Shown here piece after piece: positions 58,501 through 64,000 of a stretch of 64,000 nucleotides of DNA. Within the stretch, counting starts at the first letter, position 1. The number at the start of each line of letters is the position of its first letter. The notes beneath the pieces were generated by a model that was given only the letters and a program-made list of their open reading frames with translations, was not told where the DNA came from and did no database searches. The translations under genes were made by a program, and so were the position numbers. This stretch comes from Planctomycetota bacterium (GTDB lineage Bacteria; Planctomycetota; UBA1135), in the NCBI GenBank assembly GCA_021776795.1, contig JAJFFC010000030.1, positions 62,001 through 126,000 of the forward strand. The letters run 5' to 3'.

Positions 58501-60380
58501 GTGGTTTGGTTCCAGGCGAGTACCGATTGCTACCTCCGGTGTTGGCCGATGCCTATGACCCGAGTCACGCCGCGGTCGGCGAGGCCATGAATTTGACCGT
58601 GCTGGATCCAGGTTTGGCGCGCAGTGATGAATACCGCGCAACTCCCGATGAGTTGTACTACACCGGAATTGCTGCCTTCGATCGCGCAGACTACGACACT
58701 GCTTGGACCATGCTGCGAGCTCTGGAGGAAATGACCACCGGAACTCTACGTGTGGATCAACTGCGCGAGTCGACCCGGCGCCTCCTCACCATGGCCTTGG
58801 CCCGTGAAGATGCTTCGGCGGCGGTCAACGCCTTTGAAGTCATCAAGGAGCGCTTCAGCGACGTCGTTATTGGTTTCGATGAGATCACCGAAGTTGCCGA
58901 CAGCTACCGTGAGCTAGCTGAGTTTGAACGCGCGGCGCGAATTTATCTGGCGATTGCCAGCGAGACCTTCGGCAAAGACTTGAAGGTGGTGGGCGTGCTG
59001 GAAGATTTGCAGGACTTCCATGGCTCGGACGAACTCATGCTGCGCTTGTGGCAGGAGTATCCAGACTACCCAGCAGTGGTGGAAACGGGCCTGACTTTGG
59101 CCGACCGTTTGCTGCAGAAGGCTCCTTCGGCACATCAAGATGCCAGTCTGCGTGGCGCACGTCGCGATCGTGCCGTGTTGCTGTTCGAGTCTGTGCAGCA
59201 GTTAAACCACTTCCTCGCGCTGTATCCGCAGAACCCTTTGGCTGGCGATGCCGCCTTGAACTTGGTCAGCGCATACCTTGCGCTAGAGGATTACGAAACC
59301 GCAGCAACCTTGGGCGCGGAAATGGCCGAACGCTTCCCCGAACCAAAGTTCGCCGACGCCTTTACCTACACCCAAGCGGTGGCAGAGTGGTACCAAGGCA
59401 ACGACACCAAGGCAGAAACCCTTCTGCAACGCATCGCTGATGCGGAATACCTGCGTGAAGACGGTGGCATCAATGTTTCGGAGAACCGCGACTTAGCTTG
59501 GTACATCTTGGCGCAGATTCACCACGCCCGTCGAGACTTTAGCGGAGCTGCTGGGTACTACGATCGCGTCGATCGTGTCTTCGCCGACGCTGCCCAAGTG
59601 CTTTCGGGATTCCGCCGTCGCGCTTTGGCTGTCGACGAGATCACCGAAGTGCGTCCAGGGGAAACCGCCATGGTGCCGCTGCACTTCCGCAACCTGGAAG
59701 AGGTTGAGCTGTTGGTCTATCCCGTGGACTTGATGACTCTCTATCTTCGAGAGCGCAGTCTCTCCGGCATCACCGAGGTCAACCTTGCCGGTATCCATCC
59801 ATTAGTGGAGCGCACGGTGACTTTGGAAGATGATGGCTCGATGCGCACCCAAGACGTGGAGGTTGCTCTCGACCTTCCCGAAAGCGGCGCCTATCTAGTG
59901 ATTTGTCGCGCCAACTCCCTGCACGCTTCGGGCATGGTGCTGGTTTCTGACATGGAGCTAGAAGTCGCCGCCGCCCCAGTGCAGGGGAATGTGCGCGTGC
60001 AAGCGATTGACCGCGGCGACGGCAGCTACCTCGGCGATGTCGATATCCGTGTCATCGGCGATCACAGCGGACGCCTGGTCCGCGGCCGCACTGACCGCCG
60101 TGGTTTGTTCAGTTCCAATGATGTGTTTGGCGCCGCCACGGTCATCGCGCGTTTCGGTCCTCGGGACTACGCCTTCTACCGCGGTTCGCCTTCGCTTCCC
60201 CCGGCCTTTGCCAATGATCTTCTGCCGGATCAGAGCGCTGGCGTAGAAATGTTGGGTTCGGAGGCCTACTTTGATAACGTCATGCGCTTCAATGGCGTGC
60301 AGCAGGAATCGCGGGCGAAAAATCTGCAAGAGCAGCAGCAAGGCGTTTATCTCGGCGTTTCAGTCGACAAGGTGAAATAG
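52515..60380 (+). CDS. Giant TPR / alpha-2-macroglobulin-like exported protein
   Basis: A 2621-residue exported protein (signal peptide ending PAAAQ). Residues about 30-530 are TPR-like repeats; about 545-700 an MG1-like domain; about 730-1000 MG2-MG3 domains (DRSVYAPGASISYRA, SDRPVYYRGEEI); about 1140-1180 the bait-side domain (VRDQLGNPVKASLSLSAVDAGLL); about 1240-1315 a Pro/Thr then Gly/Lys/Arg low-complexity linker; about 1325-1410 the A2M core (FEMPQRSTRWTLDCRGVS); about 1520-1900 the terpenoid-cyclase-like thioester-domain region. No CxEQ thioester motif is present. Further TPR-like repeats lie at about 2040-2370, and a second copy of the MG1-like domain near 2393-2510. Bacterial relatives trap attacking proteases; without a thioester this one would act non-covalently. 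Confidence 0.88.
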   Translation: MKRFFAPLLLALCFLLPTPAAAQSGIQDTPAVPTALRQALLSGDTTAALQLIDQLQSAGGEGTDFWAYLRGVVLEQEGDDQAAADAFQAFARDYPESAWRRKAAFHQADALSCLGNWQAAEAIIEAEVKALRGGERQAALAQIYLERAEELSARREGSASLEPRNLDRALTLYRQALALDLPHDLRAKTLGRVAWCEQEAERWQGAAASYVTYLKVNPDDEQAQLDLGECYLRSGNKSEARQVLEDVAAATEDSEVQAMAMFMIGRAFGDRAEERRMAVGAFRRYLEAHPRHTKSSAARFNVARLLDHAGDLGDSLDAYRDFLVAPKPESQEIEILEQDLSLRRRALMHMASVQTRLGRHQDAAETYGRYVTLYPDGPEWAQAQEGMVSEEYAVGRNALQQKQWDLARTSFTAFAAAHPLDQRSREAAFLLGDINRLEAKDKDTEDPERVRLLGQSVQHWSRLADKFPGSPIASRALYTSGMVYEFDLHDVEAAVEQYRRCDFGDYAYQARMRLAEMTEESLAVHTPRSWRTDEAARLKVDARNLEEVKVQVYALDLETYFRKELRLKGVSNLDLDLIAADLEYTYRFDGYQRYKPLESEIALPVEGPGVWAVAVSTEDQRATTLVIRSDLDVILKASTVDLIVFAEDLRTLEPVPGATVLVAFPRGGADGMPRMVEFVCGEDGVGRLDLSELDLNDPSNPRVLVKEERGLAATWAGTSGLSAPRSLQPLSVLDSDRSVYAPGASISYRAILRDAQDGAWTFTPGKDYTVTWREPGGRVLWKESKTLDAFGTLHGTRTLDESSPLGTYQIIVMDRDREVVRRHVQVQRVELPKMELTLESDRPVYYRGEEIEITFRAQRFYGAPIANTALTLNTPDGREHRLRTNQDGELTWTFDTRSMARSGRLVFNATMPSEGASTSHFVVLSATGYRASLRFDKNLPIAGRSVQVALQTNLADGSPASRSMSWELQRRDAFGLYVPVEGQNGQATTDDEGLASWSLSPERGGNYRMRAYGEDRFGNPIVTATDVFVSGEEDPQKLRLLSDLRELDAGSMMELEVLNRAAPGLALVTVEGGKILEYHLLEVPAGVSSLKLPVATSWFPNVSVAIAMMDDNQLWQSAHDFQIERGLQISMTAAKDIVMPGEEAEITIEVRDQLGNPVKASLSLSAVDAGLLAQYPRGLVDLDQLPAQLAWRSASLQTNSSCSFEYSGVTVQLAEELLAELELQQAEEKWAEGSDRARQELARRAMPPPASPSTPTTPGVIAGGRFRGAEDMDAFEPVEEMELSELGFLDVGGGAGGKSGGRGGRGGKRGKARLTQEETLGPDSSLAYWSATVQADAQGQAVVRFEMPQRSTRWTLDCRGVSQEGSLGQSSLELVSRADFFVDLSTPARLLEGDRPGFLATVHNLSGHAGEVELELVVDAGARQVAKHQVQMPANGEVRVMLHLPAALEGTKAEEAELRLLATAFLEGDAESPIELQASLQRRLPMQPWGLPRVDQESGVLQGAGTLVALNLPKGHYSPEATLRIDLGNSVDTVLVREAIAGSAAAIGRLSTIGSHLMPQDSTVLGLATELQGRLAVAQHLAQLESQDDRMGDPMALRSLASRDLSILLSLQKSDGGWAWSGSRRESFAESSAAATVALEMARKQGLDVPSGALAKARVYLKQALSQNPNNAEVTAQLLDALSLSGNADFGVANRLHRDRNRLSSAALAHLARALHRLKSTPMADEILTTMLARRQSGETPWSGKGGAGRYRADVAMDALALLAVMEVRPQDSVVATLEQSLWANRPWPQGGPHGKALVALAAARQGQADARNVRVMISINGGEEQEYSLNAGRQLQLSTPLLNATTAQVRMSVKGQGAPAFRVSLEGFDNNPQSQDVGGLSFHRAYMLAPEPMYDGRAIRTGFGVTKGLESWRNTVTSLDYGGVATLEVFYRTDRGLGREVNQDFLVLEIPLPAGAQVVESGLQGDYFDYQVHDGVAVFTLGRPERSGMIRIPLRGLVPGEYRLLPPVLADAYDPSHAAVGEAMNLTVLDPGLARSDEYRATPDELYYTGIAAFDRADYDTAWTMLRALEEMTTGTLRVDQLRESTRRLLTMALAREDASAAVNAFEVIKERFSDVVIGFDEITEVADSYRELAEFERAARIYLAIASETFGKDLKVVGVLEDLQDFHGSDELMLRLWQEYPDYPAVVETGLTLADRLLQKAPSAHQDASLRGARRDRAVLLFESVQQLNHFLALYPQNPLAGDAALNLVSAYLALEDYETAATLGAEMAERFPEPKFADAFTYTQAVAEWYQGNDTKAETLLQRIADAEYLREDGGINVSENRDLAWYILAQIHHARRDFSGAAGYYDRVDRVFADAAQVLSGFRRRALAVDEITEVRPGETAMVPLHFRNLEEVELLVYPVDLMTLYLRERSLSGITEVNLAGIHPLVERTVTLEDDGSMRTQDVEVALDLPESGAYLVICRANSLHASGMVLVSDMELEVAAAPVQGNVRVQAIDRGDGSYLGDVDIRVIGDHSGRLVRGRTDRRGLFSSNDVFGAATVIARFGPRDYAFYRGSPSLPPAFANDLLPDQSAGVEMLGSEAYFDNVMRFNGVQQESRAKNLQEQQQGVYLGVSVDKVK

Positions 60381-60416
60381 CTGCAACCACAGGGCGTCGG
60401 GTATGGTCAAAAGGCC

Positions 60417-62096
60417 ATGCTCGACGCTCTCCTCTGCTGCGCACCTCTCTTGATTGCTCCCTGCCAAGAGGCAGAAGCTGCAGCTCCGCCGGTGGTGGAG
60501 TCGCCGACACCGGATTTAGAGCCACTTGAGGTCGTGGCGCGGGTGTGGATTCCTTCTCCCGCGGCATTGGTCGACGGCTTCGTCGGTGAGACTGGCCTGC
60601 TCGATGGTTTGTGGGAATCCCCGTTGTGGGAATTGGCACAAGACAACCCTGGCTTTCCCTTGGCGAAGATGGCGTGGACCAACTTTTTGGCACCGGTGGA
60701 TGGGCAACTAAACGCCTTTTTAGATGCCTTTGCTGGCGATGGCCTGACCCTAATCGGCGCTCGCCGTGGTGATGGTCCTGTGGGTTACGGCTTCGTTGCC
60801 GCCGCCCAAGATGCCGACACCGCCATGGAATGTCTGCAGCCGATGTTCAACCTCGCCGGCGTGAAGAACGCGCAAATCCGTGGCGAGCGTTGGAGCCTGA
60901 TGTGGAAGCAAGCTGGCCTTGCGCGCAACGGGAACTACTTCACTTACGCAGGGAGTGAAGCCAGCGCCTTGAGATTGGCTGCGGAACTCGCTGCGGAAGA
61001 GGACTCCAAGCGTGGAGTCGAGAGCGTCCTTGCAGCCAACCCGAGTGCCACGGCATGCGCTTGGTTCGACTCCGCCGTGTTCCAGCAGAACAAGCAAAAT
61101 CCGCTACCACAAGATGCCGGCGCGAGTTTGTTGGGTGCCGATTGGCACCAGGCATTGCTTGAGGCAGAAAACTTAGGGGTGGCGTTGTTTGCCAATGCCG
61201 ATGGCTTGCGCTTGCGCCTCGAGGTCGAGGCTTCGCAAAGCTTGCGCGAAAGCCACGCGCCATTCTTTCCTGCGGTGTCGAGCCTTCCTCTGCCGGTGCT
61301 GGAGAACACCATGGCAACCATGATCATGCCGCGCGATCTCGGAACTTGGTGGAACGCACGCGACCTCTATATGAGTGAAGGCGCCGTGGCCAACACCGTC
61401 GAGGGCGACGCCAACATGGCGCTCCTATTCGGCCGCGATCCTGGCAGCGAAATCTTCGCCCAACTAGAGCCGGTCATGGCCATAGTGGTGCGCCAACTCC
61501 CTGCCGATGAAGCGCGGAACCTCGAAGTGGAATATCCCGCGGCGGCTCTACGCTTGAAGAAACAGGAAGGCGCAGCGGAAGACCTCGGCGCGGCTTTTGC
61601 CAATGCCTTCCAAGCTGCTGTGGTCTTCGCCAACTTCTCCGATGGCGCCATGGGCGCCGAGTTGCTGGCCCTAGATGTCGAGCGCGTTCCCCGTGGCAAG
61701 CTCTACACCGGTCGCTATCCCAAACTTGCCGAGGGCGCAATGGCTCCTGCCCGCCACAACCTATCCTTGGCACTATTACTCGCCGATGATGGAGAGATTT
61801 GGTTGAGCTCCTCGGTGGGCTTGCTCAAAGAGATTGCCTCTGCGCCGCGCCAAGAGTACTCCGTCGATGGCATCGCCATGGAAATCGAAATGGAGCCGGT
61901 GGTGGCCTTGTTGCGTCGCGACCGCGATGTCCTGATTGCGAACCGTTTACTCGAAGAAGGCGGCGATGAGCAAGCTGCAGAACAGTTCGTGGACTTGGCC
62001 CTAGAAGCCATGTCCTACTTCCAAAATGTCACCATGCATAGTCGTTTGCAAAATGGTCGACTGCAGTTGGAAGTGGCGACCCAAATCGAACTTTAA
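60417..62096 (+). CDS. Hypothetical exported protein
   Basis: A 559-residue protein with a short signal-like N-terminus (LLCCAPLLIAPCQEAEA; possibly a lipoprotein at a Cys) followed by an Ala/Pro/Glu linker. The body is rich in Ala, Leu and Glu with several VARVWIPSPAALVDGF-, GYGFVAAAQDADTAMECLQP-like segments. This is reminiscent of DUF3352-type exported proteins that compute nothing recognisable; no catalytic motif is seen. It begins 36 bases after the alpha-2-macroglobulin-like gene and ends 4 bases before the DUF1800 gene, so all three may form one transcript. Confidence 0.6.
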   Translation: MLDALLCCAPLLIAPCQEAEAAAPPVVESPTPDLEPLEVVARVWIPSPAALVDGFVGETGLLDGLWESPLWELAQDNPGFPLAKMAWTNFLAPVDGQLNAFLDAFAGDGLTLIGARRGDGPVGYGFVAAAQDADTAMECLQPMFNLAGVKNAQIRGERWSLMWKQAGLARNGNYFTYAGSEASALRLAAELAAEEDSKRGVESVLAANPSATACAWFDSAVFQQNKQNPLPQDAGASLLGADWHQALLEAENLGVALFANADGLRLRLEVEASQSLRESHAPFFPAVSSLPLPVLENTMATMIMPRDLGTWWNARDLYMSEGAVANTVEGDANMALLFGRDPGSEIFAQLEPVMAIVVRQLPADEARNLEVEYPAAALRLKKQEGAAEDLGAAFANAFQAAVVFANFSDGAMGAELLALDVERVPRGKLYTGRYPKLAEGAMAPARHNLSLALLLADDGEIWLSSSVGLLKEIASAPRQEYSVDGIAMEIEMEPVVALLRRDRDVLIANRLLEEGGDEQAAEQFVDLALEAMSYFQNVTMHSRLQNGRLQLEVATQIEL

Positions 62097-62100
62097 AGCC

Positions 62101-63453
62101 ATGGCGCCTTTGCCGCGAAGCCCAGAAGAACATCTCGAGACCTATCAGCCAGAGCTCGGCCATGGTCCTTGGAATGTTGGCTTAGCCGCTCACTTCTTGC
62201 GCCGCGCGGTTGGGGGCGGACGCCCGGGCCAGGCGGCAAAGGCGGTCGAAGATGGCGAACCTGCTCCGCTGCTTAGGGCTGTGTTTTCTCCGCGGGATGC
62301 CAAGCGCCGCCAGCAAGAACAGCGCTGGGCGCGCCATGGCCGAGCCCTTGCCTTGGGCGATCGCCATCCATGGGCTGCAGGATGGCTGATGCGCATTCTT
62401 GCCGATGACCGCGCCCCCGGCATGCGCCTGACCTTGTTCTGGCATAGCCACTTTGCCAATGCGATTAGCAAAGTGCGCGAGTTGTCGTGGATGGAACAAC
62501 AGCAGCAGAGCTTTTTGGCTTACGGCGAAGGCCCTTTTCTTGAGCTGGCCAAAGCGATGCTGCGCGACCCCGCCATGTTGCGCTTTCTCGACGGCGATGC
62601 CAATCGCCGCGGCTTGCCCAACGAGAATCTTGCGCGCGAGTTCCTGGAGTTGTTCACTCTCGGCGTGGGGCCTTACACCGAAACCGATGTGCAAGAAGCG
62701 GCACGAGCATTGACCGGCCGCACCGTTCGCCGCGGTGCCTATCACGCCGAACCCTTGCATCATGACCGCGAAAAGAAGATCGTCTTGGGCAAAGTCATTC
62801 AAGATGGCGATGACCTCGCCGAAGTGTGCGTTGCCCACCCCGCCTGCCCGCGCTTTCTGGTTCGCCAGCTTTGGCAGTTTTATGTGTCACCTTCCATGCC
62901 CGAAGGGGTGGAAGAGCTGCTCGCTGCACGCTGGCGTGAGCATTCCCTGGATATGACTTGGCTGTTGCGCACGATGCTTTCCAGTCGCGCCTTCTTTGCC
63001 CCCGAGGCAGTGCAATCTTTGGTCGCCTCGCCAGTTGATTTTGTGGTGAGCACCATTCGCACTCTTGGCTCACGCCCGCAGCTAAGCGCGGTGGAGAACG
63101 CCTGCGCTGCGATGGGCCAAGCACTTGGAGAGCCTCCCGGCGTGCAAGGCTGGGCCGGAGGCGAATCTTGGATTCACACCTCGGCCTGGTTGGAGCGCAC
63201 GCGCTTTGCCGAGAACGTCGCCTATGGTCGCCAAGACTTTTTGCGCGATGCCAAGAAACTTCCTGCGCCACAAGGCAAGTCCAGCAAGGAGCTGCTCGAC
63301 GACTTGCTTCAACGCTTCTTGCCGTCTGGATTGGCGCCTGCCCGCCGCGCTTCGCTACTGGCGCAACTGGAAGCCGAATCGCTTCATGGAGAGCAAGCAC
63401 TCGCCAAGGCCGGCTATGCAGTGCTTTCCCTTCCTGAATACCATCTGTTTTAA
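62101..63453 (+). CDS. DUF1800 domain-containing protein
   Basis: A 450-residue protein with the DUF1800 blocks: GLAAHFLRRAVGGG at the start, LFWHSHFANAISKV, NENLAREFLELFTLGVGPYTETDVQEAARALTGRTV in separate parts, ARWREHSLDMTWLLRTMLSSRAFF and the ending LSLPEYHLF. The ATG at 62101, four bases after the previous stop, is used; the upstream in-frame start lies inside the previous gene. No signal peptide is visible. DUF1800 genes are usually followed by a DUF1501 gene; none follows here before the convergent neighbour. Function unknown. Confidence 0.9.
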   Translation: MAPLPRSPEEHLETYQPELGHGPWNVGLAAHFLRRAVGGGRPGQAAKAVEDGEPAPLLRAVFSPRDAKRRQQEQRWARHGRALALGDRHPWAAGWLMRILADDRAPGMRLTLFWHSHFANAISKVRELSWMEQQQQSFLAYGEGPFLELAKAMLRDPAMLRFLDGDANRRGLPNENLAREFLELFTLGVGPYTETDVQEAARALTGRTVRRGAYHAEPLHHDREKKIVLGKVIQDGDDLAEVCVAHPACPRFLVRQLWQFYVSPSMPEGVEELLAARWREHSLDMTWLLRTMLSSRAFFAPEAVQSLVASPVDFVVSTIRTLGSRPQLSAVENACAAMGQALGEPPGVQGWAGGESWIHTSAWLERTRFAENVAYGRQDFLRDAKKLPAPQGKSSKELLDDLLQRFLPSGLAPARRASLLAQLEAESLHGEQALAKAGYAVLSLPEYHLF

Positions 63454-63454
63454 G

Positions 63455-64000
63455 TTAAGGAACGATAGCAATTCCTACGGGAATGCTGCTCCTTCTTGGA
63501 GGGCCACTGAGGAGGAAATCCACCCCGGCGGCATAGATGGTTTTGCCAACCAATCCGCTAGAAAGGCCTGCCGGGAAAGTCATGCTTGCCGAGGCCCGAG
63601 CTTGAGCATCGAGGGTCCCATGCATGTTTGTGGTGGCCATCGGATAACTGCCTACGGCAGAAGCGCGCAATAGAGGCCCATCATCCAGCGGGACTTCCAC
63701 TCCAATTCTGGTCGGTCCACGTCCAGTGCTCGATAAGAGGATCCGGTAGAGATTGCCCGACGTTCTCTCGGGAAACCGAAGTTCGAGAGAAATGGTTCCG
63801 CCGAGAGCAGCAGAGACTTCCACCTCACTAGAGTGAATCATGGAATAAAAGGACAGCGCCTCCACGATTCCAGAATTGGCAATCCCTTGGATGTCGGCTT
63901 TAGGAACGGCACCAAGAATTTCCGGAACGCCGTCTTGATTCAGATCTCCTGCGAGGGAGAAATTAGCCACCTTGTCCGTCGTCCAGGAAGATTTCCATTT
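63455..64000 (-). CDS. FG-GAP repeat protein, C-terminal part (runs off the window)
   Basis: The reading frame is open from the stop at 63455 to the last base of the window, so this is the C-terminal 181 residues of a longer protein. It starts inside an FG-GAP/integrin-like repeat (LAGDLNQDGVPEILGAVPK, calcium-binding DxNxDG loop) and ends in a beta-rich domain (VSAALGGTISLELRFPERTSGNLYRILLSS in parts) typical of exported planctomycete proteins. Any GTG inside, such as at 63970, is unlikely to be the true start. It is convergent with the DUF1800 gene, one base apart. Confidence 0.75.
   Translation of the reverse strand, partial: KWKSSWTTDKVANFSLAGDLNQDGVPEILGAVPKADIQGIANSGIVEALSFYSMIHSSEVEVSAALGGTISLELRFPERTSGNLYRILLSSTGRGPTRIGVEVPLDDGPLLRASAVGSYPMATTNMHGTLDAQARASASMTFPAGLSSGLVGKTIYAAGVDFLLSGPPRRSSIPVGIAIVP

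Overview
The window is a gene-dense, roughly 58-60% G+C piece of a bacterial chromosome. The gene families point to a free-living planctomycete or a close PVC-group relative. The evidence is a 1780-residue ThuA/GDSL/propeller/HEAT/PVC-type cytochrome fusion, a DUF1800 protein, a CotH-VTC-DUF4956 set, a giant alpha-2-macroglobulin-like protein, FG-GAP repeats and many secreted proteins of unknown function. The assignment is inferred from families; no rRNA or tRNA gene was seen. No CRISPR array, insertion sequence, integrase or replication origin was recognised, and no stretch over 300 bases lacks a gene.

Layout. 0-12.3 kb: DEAD-box RNA helicase, an M1-like metallopeptidase, small secreted proteins, a tRNA-dihydrouridine synthase/glyoxalase pair, an SDR, a metzincin-like protease, an S46 dipeptidyl-peptidase and a RimK ligase fused to its retropepsin-like protease partner. 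12.3-16.3 kb: sdhCAB followed by a CYTH protein. 16.4-24.2 kb: a four-gene, translationally coupled minus-strand cluster of lower G+C. It encodes a membrane ferredoxin/FAD oxidoreductase, a 26-heme cytochrome, an outer-membrane barrel and a 16-heme cytochrome. It looks like an electron route from cytoplasmic reductant to the cell surface and is the best candidate for an undescribed system. 24.3-29.5 kb: DUF1304 protein, then the operon cotH-like / VTC / DUF4956 / HlyD-like. 29.5-36.1 kb: the giant PVC-type fusion and an unknown anchored protein. 36.1-49.1 kb: two OPT-family transporters, a YCII lipoprotein, a lipid kinase, a glycosyltransferase, a Thr-type sulfatase-like enzyme, a universal stress protein, a POT transporter with a large insertion and an M20 dipeptidase. 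49.2-52.4 kb: a thioredoxin-like gene with an in-frame TGA exactly at the first Cys of its CxxC motif (probable selenoprotein), thiE, a zinc-ribbon protein and queG. 52.5-64 kb: a 2621-residue TPR/alpha-2-macroglobulin protein, an unknown secreted protein, DUF1800 and a partial FG-GAP protein running off the end.

Two themes link the genes. The first is peptide use: secreted M1, S46 and metzincin-like proteases, two OPT and one POT importer and an M20 dipeptidase suggest growth on protein or peptides. The second is redox and envelope biology: succinate dehydrogenase, 42 c-type haem motifs in one cluster, a PVC-type cytochrome fusion and a periplasmic thiol/selenol protein.
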